From assembly GCF_032118995.1 (NCBI RefSeq), contig NC_092660.1, forward strand, positions 21,139,962 through 21,203,961: a stretch of 64,000 nucleotides of DNA. Direction: 5' to 3'. The notes under the pieces were generated by a model that saw only the letters and a list, made by a program, of their open reading frames with translations, was not told the origin of the DNA and did no database searches. The stretch is from Asterias amurensis (Eukaryota > Echinodermata > Asteroidea > Forcipulatida > Asteriidae). Shown here in pieces: positions 54,151-64,000 of this stretch. A program made the position numbers and the translations under genes. Within the stretch, counting starts at the first letter, position 1. Each line of letters begins with the position of its first letter.

Positions 54151-54423
54151 AAGAAGTGAGAAATGCTCTGAAACTATGAAAACCCTTTTGTGTCCCGAAT
54201 GCTAACTAATTATTTGTAGGAGTTTGCACTGTGGCGCATTGAAAGGAAGTCCCATTGAAAGACGGTGATTCACATCATGATCACTAATGACCGAAATTAC
54301 AATGGCCGGTTTGATCAATCACTGATCACCGAAATCGATCCTAAACAGCTCCCGGTAAAGATCAATAGGACGGTATGGTTTTGCAAAAGGGTACTCATAG
54401 TTTCAGAGCATTTCTCACTTCTT
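54151..54423. mobile_element. Small inverted-repeat element next to the telomere
   Basis: The 40-bp left end (AAGAAGTGAGAAATGCTCTG, AAACTATGA, CCCTTTTG) is the near-perfect inverse of 54384-54423. The ~190-bp interior has a further TGATCA-rich inverted patch. It resembles a MITE, though no target duplication is evident. Confidence 0.6.
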
Positions 54424-54569
54424 TGACCGTATGAAGACGGTATTATTCGAAAAATGTTGAATTTCCTTGCTGGCTTGGGAGCATCTCCGGGATCTGGACG
54501 TGTAGTACGATGAAGGACTTAAAACAAAGATTAATATTTGTATTGTGTGAAGTTATTTGTTCCAACCCA

Positions 54570-57500
54570 GGGTTAGGGTTAGGGTTAGGGTTAGGGTTAG
54601 GGTTAGGGTTAGGGTTAGGGTTAGGGTTAGGGTTAGGGTTAGGGTTAGGGTTAGGGTTAGGGTTAGGGTTAGGGTTAGGGTTAGGGTTAGGGTTAGGGTT
54701 AGGGTTAGGGTTAGGGTTAGGGTTAGGGTTAGGGTTAGGGTTAGGGTTAGGGTTAGGGTTAGGGTTAGGGTTAGGGTTAGGGTTAGGGTTAGGGTTAGGG
54801 TTAGGGTTAGGGTTAGGGTTAGGGTTAGGGTTAGGGTTAGGGTTAGGGTTAGGGTTAGGGTTAGGGTTAGGGTTAGGGTTAGGGTTAGGGTTAGGGTTAG
54901 GGTTAGGGTTAGGGTTAGGGTTAGGGTTAGGGTTAGGGTTAGGGTTAGGGTTAGGGTTAGGGTTAGGGTTAGGGTTAGGGTTAGGGTTAGGGTTAGGGTT
55001 AGGGTTAGGGTTAGGGTTAGGGTTAGGGTTAGGGTTAGGGTTAGGGTTAGGGTTAGGGTTAGGGTTAGGGTTAGGGTTAGGGTTAGGGTTAGGGTTAGGG
55101 TTAGGGTTAGGGTTAGGGTTAGGGTTAGGGTTAGGGTTAGGGTTAGGGTTAGGGTTAGGGTTAGGGTTAGGGTTAGGGTTAGGGTTAGGGTTAGGGTTAG
55201 GGTTAGGGTTAGGGTTAGGGTTAGGGTTAGGGTTAGGGTTAGGGTTAGGGTTAGGGTTAGGGTTAGGGTTAGGGTTAGGGTTAGGGTTAGGGTTAGGGTT
55301 AGGGTTAGGGTTAGGGTTAGGGTTAGGGTTAGGGTTAGGGTTAGGGTTAGGGTTAGGGTTAGGGTTAGGGTTAGGGTTAGGGTTAGGGTTAGGGTTAGGG
55401 TTAGGGTTAGGGTTAGGGTTAGGGTTAGGGTTAGGGTTAGGGTTAGGGTTAGGGTTAGGGTTAGGGTTAGGGTTAGGGTTAGGGTTAGGGTTAGGGTTAG
55501 GGTTAGGGTTAGGGTTAGGGTTAGGGTTAGGGTTAGGGTTAGGGTTAGGGTTAGGGTTAGGGTTAGGGTTAGGGTTAGGGTTAGGGTTAGGGTTAGGGTT
55601 AGGGTTAGGGTTAGGGTTAGGGTTAGGGTTAGGGTTAGGGTTAGGGTTAGGGTTAGGGTTAGGGTTAGGGTTAGGGTTAGGGTTAGGGTTAGGGTTAGGG
55701 TTAGGGTTAGGGTTAGGGTTAGGGTTAGGGTTAGGGTTAGGGTTAGGGTTAGGGTTAGGGTTAGGGTTAGGGTTAGGGTTAGGGTTAGGGTTAGGGTTAG
55801 GGTTAGGGTTAGGGTTAGGGTTAGGGTTAGGGTTAGGGTTAGGGTTAGGGTTAGGGTTAGGGTTAGGGTTAGGGTTAGGGTTAGGGTTAGGGTTAGGGTT
55901 AGGGTTAGGGTTAGGGTTAGGGTTAGGGTTAGGGTTAGGGTTAGGGTTAGGGTTAGGGTTAGGGTTAGGTTAGGGTTAGGGTTAGGGTTAGGGTTAGGGT
56001 TAGGGTTAGGGTTAGGGTTAGGGTTAGGGTTAGGGTTAGGGTTAGGGTTAGGGTTAGGGTTAGGGTTAGGGTTAGGGTTAGGGTTAGGGTTAGGGTTAGG
56101 GTTAGGGTTAGGGTTAGGGTTAGGGTTAGGGTTAGGGTTAGGGTTAGGGTTAGGGTTAGGGTTAGGGTTAGGGTTAGGGTTAGGGTTAGGGTTAGGGTTA
56201 GGGTTAGGGTTAGGGTTAGGGTTAGGGTTAGGGTTAGGGTTAGGGTTAGGGTTAGGGTTAGGGTTAGGGTTAGGGTTAGGGTTAGGGTTAGGGTTAGGGT
56301 TAGGGTTAGGGTTAGGGTTAGGGTTAGGGTTAGGGTTAGGGTTAGGGTTAGGGTTAGGGTTAGGGTTAGGGTTAGGGTTAGGGTTAGGGTTAGGGTTAGG
56401 GTTAGGGTTAGGGTTAGGGTTAGGGTTAGGGTTAGGGTTAGGGTTAGGGTTAGGGTTAGGGTTAGGGTTAGGGTTAGGGTTAGGGTTAGGGTTAGGGTTA
56501 GGGTTAGGGTTAGGGTTAGGGTTAGGGTTAGGGTTAGGGTTAGGGTTAGGGTTAGGGTTAGGGTTAGGGTTAGGGTTAGGGTTAGGGTTAGGGTTAGGGT
56601 TAGGGTTAGGGTTAGGGTTAGGGTTAGGGTTAGGGTTAGGGTTAGGGTTAGGGTTAGGGTTAGGGTTAGGGTTAGGGTTAGGGTTAGGGTTAGGGTTAGG
56701 GTTAGGGTTAGGGTTAGGGTTAGGGTTAGGGTTAGGGTTAGGGTTAGGGTTAGGGTTAGGGTTAGGGTTAGGGTTAGGGTTAGGGTTAGGGTTAGGGTTA
56801 GGGTTAGGGTTAGGGTTAGGGTTAGGGTTAGGGTTAGGGTTAGGGTTAGGGTTAGGGTTAGGGTTAGGGTTAGGGTTAGGGTTAGGGTTAGGGTTAGGGT
56901 TAGGGTTAGGGTTAGGGTTAGGGTTAGGGTTAGGGTTAGGGTTAGGGTTAGGGTTAGGGTTAGGGTTAGGGTTAGGGTTAGGGTTAGGGTTAGGGTTAGG
57001 GTTAGGGTTAGGGTTAGGGTTAGGGTTAGGGTTAGGGTTAGGGTTAGGGTTAGGGTTAGGGTTAGGGTTAGGGTTAGGGTTAGGGTTAGGGTTAGGGTTA
57101 GGGTTAGGGTTAGGGTTAGGGTTAGGGTTAGGGTTAGGGTTAGGGTTAGGGTTAGGGTTAGGGTTAGGGTTAGGGTTAGGGTTAGGGTTAGGGTTAGGGT
57201 TAGGGTTAGGGTTAGGGTTAGGGTTAGGGTTAGGGTTAGGGTTAGGGTTAGGGTTAGGGTTAGGGTTAGGGTTAGGGTTAGGGTTAGGGTTAGGGTTAGG
57301 GTTAGGGTTAGGGTTAGGGTTAGGGTTAGGGTTAGGGTTAGGGTTAGGGTTAGGGTTAGGGTTAGGGTTAGGGTTAGGGTTAGGGTTAGGGTTAGGGTTA
57401 GGGTTAGGGTTAGGGTTAGGGTTAGGGTTAGGGTTAGGGTTAGGGTTAGGGTTAGGGTTAGGGTTAGGGTTAGGGTTAGGGTTAGGGTTAGGGTTAGGGT

Positions 57501-60500
57501 TAGGGTTAGGGTTAGGGTTAGGGTTAGGGTTAGGGTTAGGGTTAGGGTTAGGGTTAGGGTTAGGGTTAGGGTTAGGGTTAGGGTTAGGGTTAGGGTTAGG
57601 GTTAGGGTTAGGGTTAGGGTTAGGGTTAGGGTTAGGGTTAGGGTTAGGGTTAGGGTTAGGGTTAGGGTTAGGGTTAGGGTTAGGGTTAGGGTTAGGGTTA
57701 GGGTTAGGGTTAGGGTTAGGGTTAGGGTTAGGGTTAGGGTTAGGGTTAGGGTTAGGGTTAGGGTTAGGGTTAGGGTTAGGGTTAGGGTTAGGGTTAGGGT
57801 TAGGGTTAGGGTTAGGGTTAGGGTTAGGGTTAGGGTTAGGGTTAGGGTTAGGGTTAGGGTTAGGGTTAGGGTTAGGGTTAGGGTTAGGGTTAGGGTTAGG
57901 GTTAGGGTTAGGGTTAGGGTTAGGGTTAGGGTTAGGGTTAGGGTTAGGGTTAGGGTTAGGGTTAGGGTTAGGGTTAGGGTTAGGGTTAGGGTTAGGGTTA
58001 GGGTTAGGGTTAGGGTTAGGGTTAGGGTTAGGGTTAGGGTTAGGGTTAGGGTTAGGGTTAGGGTTAGGGTTAGGGTTAGGGTTAGGGTTAGGGTTAGGGT
58101 TAGGGTTAGGGTTAGGGTTAGGGTTAGGGTTAGGGTTAGGGTTAGGGTTAGGGTTAGGGTTAGGGTTAGGGTTAGGGTTAGGGTTAGGGTTAGGGTTAGG
58201 GTTAGGGTTAGGGTTAGGGTTAGGGTTAGGGTTAGGGTTAGGGTTAGGGTTAGGGTTAGGGTTAGGGTTAGGGTTAGGGTTAGGGTTAGGGTTAGGGTTA
58301 GGGTTAGGGTTAGGGTTAGGGTTAGGGTTAGGGTTAGGGTTAGGGTTAGGGTTAGGGTTAGGGTTAGGGTTAGGGTTAGGGTTAGGGTTAGGGTTAGGGT
58401 TAGGGTTAGGGTTAGGGTTAGGGTTAGGGTTAGGGTTAGGGTTAGGGTTAGGGTTAGGGTTAGGGTTAGGGTTAGGGTTAGGGTTAGGGTTAGGGTTAGG
58501 GTTAGGGTTAGGGTTAGGGTTAGGGTTAGGGTTAGGGTTAGGGTTAGGGTTAGGGTTAGGGTTAGGGTTAGGGTTAGGGTTAGGGTTAGGGTTAGGGTTA
58601 GGGTTAGGGTTAGGGTTAGGGTTAGGGTTAGGGTTAGGGTTAGGGTTAGGGTTAGGGTTAGGGTTAGGGTTAGGGTTAGGGTTAGGGTTAGGGTTAGGGT
58701 TAGGGTTAGGGTTAGGGTTAGGGTTAGGGTTAGGGTTAGGGTTAGGGTTAGGGTTAGGGTTAGGGTTAGGGTTAGGGTTAGGGTTAGGGTTAGGGTTAGG
58801 GTTAGGGTTAGGGTTAGGGTTAGGGTTAGGGTTAGGGTTAGGGTTAGGGTTAGGGTTAGGGTTAGGGTTAGGGTTAGGGTTAGGGTTAGGGTTAGGGTTA
58901 GGGTTAGGGTTAGGGTTAGGGTTAGGGTTAGGGTTAGGGTTAGGGTTAGGGTTAGGGTTAGGGTTAGGGTTAGGGTTAGGGTTAGGGTTAGGGTTAGGGT
59001 TAGGGTTAGGGTTAGGGTTAGGGTTAGGGTTAGGGTTAGGGTTAGGGTTAGGGTTAGGGTTAGGGTTAGGGTTAGGGTTAGGGTTAGGGTTAGGGTTAGG
59101 GTTAGGGTTAGGGTTAGGGTTAGGGTTAGGGTTAGGGTTAGGGTTAGGGTTAGGGTTAGGGTTAGGGTTAGGGTTAGGGTTAGGGTTAGGGTTAGGGTTA
59201 GGGTTAGGGTTAGGGTTAGGGTTAGGGTTAGGGTTAGGGTTAGGGTTAGGGTTAGGGTTAGGGTTAGGGTTAGGGTTAGGGTTAGGGTTAGGGTTAGGGT
59301 TAGGGTTAGGGTTAGGGTTAGGGTTAGGGTTAGGGTTAGGGTTAGGGTTAGGGTTAGGGTTAGGGTTAGGGTTAGGGTTAGGGTTAGGGTTAGGGTTAGG
59401 GTTAGGGTTAGGGTTAGGGTTAGGGTTAGGGTTAGGGTTAGGGTTAGGGTTAGGGTTAGGGTTAGGGTTAGGGTTAGGGTTAGGGTTAGGGTTAGGGTTA
59501 GGGTTAGGGTTAGGGTTAGGGTTAGGGTTAGGGTTAGGGTTAGGGTTAGGGTTAGGGTTAGGGTTAGGGTTAGGGTTAGGGTTAGGGTTAGGGTTAGGGT
59601 TAGGGTTAGGGTTAGGGTTAGGGTTAGGGTTAGGGTTAGGGTTAGGGTTAGGGTTAGGGTTAGGGTTAGGGTTAGGGTTAGGGTTAGGGTTAGGGTTAGG
59701 GTTAGGGTTAGGGTTAGGGTTAGGGTTAGGGTTAGGGTTAGGGTTAGGGTTAGGGTTAGGGTTAGGGTTAGGGTTAGGGTTAGGGTTAGGGTTAGGGTTA
59801 GGGTTAGGGTTAGGGTTAGGGTTAGGGTTAGGGTTAGGGTTAGGGTTAGGGTTAGGGTTAGGGTTAGGGTTAGGGTTAGGGTTAGGGTTAGGGTTAGGGT
59901 TAGGGTTAGGGTTAGGGTTAGGGTTAGGGTTAGGGTTAGGGTTAGGGTTAGGGTTAGGGTTAGGGTTAGGGTTAGGGTTAGGGTTAGGGTTAGGGTTAGG
60001 GTTAGGGTTAGGGTTAGGGTTAGGGTTAGGGTTAGGGTTAGGGTTAGGGTTAGGGTTAGGGTTAGGGTTAGGGTTAGGGTTAGGGTTAGGGTTAGGGTTA
60101 GGGTTAGGGTTAGGGTTAGGGTTAGGGTTAGGGTTAGGGTTAGGGTTAGGGTTAGGGTTAGGGTTAGGGTTAGGGTTAGGGTTAGGGTTAGGGTTAGGGT
60201 TAGGGTTAGGGTTAGGGTTAGGGTTAGGGTTAGGGTTAGGGTTAGGGTTAGGGTTAGGGTTAGGGTTAGGGTTAGGGTTAGGGTTAGGGTTAGGGTTAGG
60301 GTTAGGGTTAGGGTTAGGGTTAGGGTTAGGGTTAGGGTTAGGGTTAGGGTTAGGGTTAGGGTTAGGGTTAGGGTTAGGGTTAGGGTTAGGGTTAGGGTTA
60401 GGGTTAGGGTTAGGGTTAGGGTTAGGGTTAGGGTTAGGGTTAGGGTTAGGGTTAGGGTTAGGGTTAGGGTTAGGGTTAGGGTTAGGGTTAGGGTTAGGGT

Positions 60501-63500
60501 TAGGGTTAGGGTTAGGGTTAGGGTTAGGGTTAGGGTTAGGGTTAGGGTTAGGGTTAGGGTTAGGGTTAGGGTTAGGGTTAGGGTTAGGGTTAGGGTTAGG
60601 GTTAGGGTTAGGGTTAGGGTTAGGGTTAGGGTTAGGGTTAGGGTTAGGGTTAGGGTTAGGGTTAGGGTTAGGGTTAGGGTTAGGGTTAGGGTTAGGGTTA
60701 GGGTTAGGGTTAGGGTTAGGGTTAGGGTTAGGGTTAGGGTTAGGGTTAGGGTTAGGGTTAGGGTTAGGGTTAGGGTTAGGGTTAGGGTTAGGGTTAGGGT
60801 TAGGGTTAGGGTTAGGGTTAGGGTTAGGGTTAGGGTTAGGGTTAGGGTTAGGGTTAGGGTTAGGGTTAGGGTTAGGGTTAGGGTTAGGGTTAGGGTTAGG
60901 GTTAGGGTTAGGGTTAGGGTTAGGGTTAGGGTTAGGGTTAGGGTTAGGGTTAGGGTTAGGGTTAGGGTTAGGGTTAGGGTTAGGGTTAGGGTTAGGGTTA
61001 GGGTTAGGGTTAGGGTTAGGGTTAGGGTTAGGGTTAGGGTTAGGGTTAGGGTTAGGGTTAGGGTTAGGGTTAGGGTTAGGGTTAGGGTTAGGGTTAGGGT
61101 TAGGGTTAGGGTTAGGGTTAGGGTTAGGGTTAGGGTTAGGGTTAGGGTTAGGGTTAGGGTTAGGGTTAGGGTTAGGAGGTTAGGGTTAGGGTTAGGGTTA
61201 GGGTTAGGGTTAGGGTTAGGGTTAGGGTTAGGGTTAGGGTTAGGGTTAGGGTTAGGGTTAGGGTTAGGGTTAGGGTTAGGGTTAGGGTTAGGGTTAGGGT
61301 TAGGGTTAGGGTTAGGGTTAGGGTTAGGGTTAGGGTTAGGGTTAGGGTTAGGGTTAGGGTTAGGGTTAGGGTTAGGGTTAGGGTTAGGGTTAGGGTTAGG
61401 GTTAGGGTTAGGGTTAGGGTTAGGGTTAGGGTTAGGGTTAGGGTTAGGGTTAGGGTTAGGGTTAGGGTTAGGGTTAGGGTTAGGGTTAGGGTTAGGGTTA
61501 GGGTTAGGGTTAGGGTTAGGGTTAGGGTTAGGGTTAGGGTTAGGGTTAGGGTTAGGGTTAGGGTTAGGGTTAGGGTTAGGGTTAGGGTTAGGGTTAGGGT
61601 TAGGGTTAGGGTTAGGGTTAGGGTTAGGGTTAGGGTTAGGGTTAGGGTTAGGGTTAGGGTTAGGGTTAGGGTTAGGGTTAGGGTTAGGGTTAGGGTTAGG
61701 GTTAGGGTTAGGGTTAGGGTTAGGGTTAGGGTTAGGGTTAGGGTTAGGGTTAGGGTTAGGGTTAGGGTTAGGGTTAGGGTTAGGGTTAGGGTTAGGGTTA
61801 GGGTTAGGGTTAGGGTTAGGGTTAGGGTTAGGGTTAGGGTTAGGGTTAGGGTTAGGGTTAGGGTTAGGGTTAGGGTTAGGGTTAGGGTTAGGGTTAGGGT
61901 TAGGGTTAGGGTTAGGGTTAGGGTTAGGGTTAGGGTTAGGGTTAGGGTTAGGGTTAGGGTTAGGGTTAGGGTTAGGGTTAGGGTTAGGGTTAGGGTTAGG
62001 GTTAGGGTTAGGGTTAGGGTTAGGGTTAGGGTTAGGGTTAGGGTTAGGGTTAGGGTTAGGGTTAGGGTTAGGGTTAGGGTTAGGGTTAGGGTTAGGGTTA
62101 GGGTTAGGGTTAGGGTTAGGGTTAGGGTTAGGGTTAGGGTTAGGGTTAGGGTTAGGGTTAGGGTTAGGGTTAGGGTTAGGGTTAGGGTTAGGGTTAGGGT
62201 TAGGGTTAGGGTTAGGGTTAGGGTTAGGGTTAGGGTTAGGGTTAGGGTTAGGGTTAGGGTTAGGGTTAGGGTTAGGGTTAGGGTTAGGGTTAGGGTTAGG
62301 GTTAGGGTTAGGGTTAGGGTTAGGGTTAGGGTTAGGGTTAGGGTTAGGGTTAGGGTTAGGGTTAGGGTTAGGGTTAGGGTTAGGGTTAGGGTTAGGGTTA
62401 GGGTTAGGGTTAGGGTTAGGGTTAGGGTTAGGGTTAGGGTTAGGGTTAGGGTTAGGGTTAGGGTTAGGGTTAGGGTTAGGGTTAGGGTTAGGGTTAGGGT
62501 TAGGGTTAGGGTTAGGGTTAGGGTTAGGGTTAGGGTTAGGGTTAGGGTTAGGGTTAGGGTTAGGGTTAGGGTTAGGGTTAGGGTTAGGGTTAGGGTTAGG
62601 GTTAGGGTTAGGGTTAGGGTTAGGGTTAGGGTTAGGGTTAGGGTTAGGGTTAGGGTTAGGGTTAGGGTTAGGGTTAGGGTTAGGGTTAGGGTTAGGGTTA
62701 GGGTTAGGGTTAGGGTTAGGGTTAGGGTTAGGGTTAGGGTTAGGGTTAGGGTTAGGGTTAGGGTTAGGGTTAGGGTTAGGGTTAGGGTTAGGGTTAGGGT
62801 TAGGGTTAGGGTTAGGGTTAGGGTTAGGGTTAGGGTTAGGGTTAGGGTTAGGGTTAGGGTTAGGGTTAGGGTTAGGGTTAGGGTTAGGGTTAGGGTTAGG
62901 GTTAGGGTTAGGGTTAGGGTTAGGGTTAGGGTTAGGGTTAGGGTTAGGGTTAGGGTTAGGGTTAGGGTTAGGGTTAGGGTTAGGGTTAGGGTTAGGGTTA
63001 GGGTTAGGGTTAGGGTTAGGGTTAGGGTTAGGGTTAGGGTTAGGGTTAGGGTTAGGGTTAGGGTTCGGGTTAGGGTTAGGGTTAGGGTTAGGGTTAGGGT
63101 TAGGGTTAGGGTTAGGGTTAGGGTTAGGGTTAGGGTTAGGGTTAGGGTTAGGGTTAGGGTTAGGGTTAGGGTTAGGGTTAGGGTTAGGGTTAGGGTTAGG
63201 GTTAGGGTTAGGGTTAGGGTTAGGGTTAGGGTTAGGGTTAGGGTTAGGGTTAGGGTTAGGGTTAGGGTTAGGGTTAGGGTTAGGGTTAGGGTTAGGGTTA
63301 GGGTTAGGGTTAGGGTTAGGGTTAGGGTTAGGGTTAGGGTTAGGGTTAGGGTTAGGGTTAGGGTTAGGGTTAGGGTTAGGGTTAGGGTTAGGGTTAGGGT
63401 TAGGGTTAGGGTTAGGGTTAGGGTTAGGGTTAGGGTTAGGGTTAGGGTTAGGGTTAGGGTTAGGGTTAGGGTTAGGGTTAGGGTTAGGGTTAGGGTTAGG

Positions 63501-64000
63501 GTTAGGGTTAGGGTTAGGGTTAGGGTTAGGGTTAGGGTTAGGGTTAGGGTTAGGGTTAGGGTTAGGGTTAGGGTTAGGGTTAGGGTTAGGGTTAGGGTTA
63601 GGGTTAGGGTTAGGGTTAGGGTTAGGGTTAGGGTTAGGGTTAGGGTTAGGGTTAGGGTTAGGGTTAGGGTTAGGGTTAGGGTTAGGGTTAGGGTTAGGGT
63701 TAGGGTTAGGGTTAGGGTTAGGGTTAGGGTTAGGGTTAGGGTTAGGGTTAGGGTTAGGGTTAGGGTTAGGGTTAGGGTTAGGGTTAGGGTACGGGAGGTT
63801 AGGGTTGAGGTTAGGGTTAGGGTGTAGGTAGTGGTTAGGGTTAGGGTTAGGGTTCGGTTCGGGTTAGGTTGAGGGTTGAGGGTTAGGGTTAGGGTTAGGT
63901 GTTAGGGTTAGGGTTAGGGTTAGGGTTTGGGTGTTAGGGTTAGGGTTAGGGTTAGGGTAGGTTAGGGTTAGGGTTTGGGTAGGTTAGGGTTAGGGTTAGG
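54570..64000 (+). repeat. Telomere, (TTAGGG)n, ~9.4 kb
   Basis: An abrupt start after TGTTCCAACCCA, then about 1,540 TTAGGG units reaching the window end. The G-rich strand runs toward the right end, so this is a terminal telomere and not an internal patch. Deviations are rare: a TTAGG unit near 55966, a TTAGGAGG near 61172, a TTCGGG near 63064, then clustered irregularities from 63791 to 64000. The enormous Leu-Gly and Arg-Val open frames across it are artefacts. Confidence 0.98.

Noticed and set aside
54557..61183. A 2,208-codon open frame of Arg-Val then Leu-Gly dipeptides (and a 487-codon Leu-Gly frame)
   Set aside because: It is the TTAGGG telomere array read in frame; the switch at about 55968 is a single missing G. 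There is no coding evidence.

Overview
This window is the right-hand end of a eukaryotic chromosome. The last ~9.4 kb (54570 to 64000) is an almost pure TTAGGG array with its G-rich strand running 5'->3' toward the window end, the orientation of a right telomere. Inward of it lies ~54 kb of gene-poor, intron-rich, transposon-laden sequence. Animal-type spliced genes, vertebrate-type telomere repeat, DIRS and CR1/L2-like retroelements and several short TTAA-bounded inverted-repeat elements point to a marine deuterostome. From familiarity with such repeats I favour an echinoderm (starfish or sea cucumber), but this is inference.

Two host genes can be reconstructed exon by exon. On the + strand, the last four coding exons of a TLC-domain membrane protein (TLCD4/TMEM56-like) lie between 1389 and 8950; its N-terminal exons are off the left edge or unrecognised. 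On the - strand, a complete nine-exon CCDC152-like coiled-coil gene runs from 27900 to 16039. All its splice phases agree and the product is 266 aa. Two of its introns (3 and 4) are filled by minisatellites whose units are the 3' end of the preceding exon plus its 5' splice site, so the gene carries about 26 and 12-14 decoy donors. This is the most unusual structure in the window.

From 28 to 37 kb there are a hairpin repeat array, two neighbouring copies of a Helitron-like non-autonomous element (3.3 and 2.4 kb) and a degenerate AT-rich satellite. From 38.3 to 46.3 kb lies a CR1/L2/Rex1-type non-LTR retrotransposon whose reverse-transcriptase region is split by a nearly complete 4.8-kb DIRS-type tyrosine-recombinase retrotransposon (gag, RT-RNase H, YR, inverted terminal repeats, internal complementary region).

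From 46.9 to 52.2 kb is a foldback-like structure: two ~1.4-kb inverted arms made of 77-bp tandem repeats flank a 2.4-kb core. The core holds - strand exon candidates (two alternative first exons and a shared Cys-containing second exon) with compatible splice phases. The remaining ~2.3 kb before the telomere contains small arrays, one more short inverted-repeat element and an inverted 40-bp pair.

Most other open frames in the window arise from tandem repeats whose period is a multiple of three and are not genes. All assignments come from reading the sequence and from recalled family features; no database search was possible.
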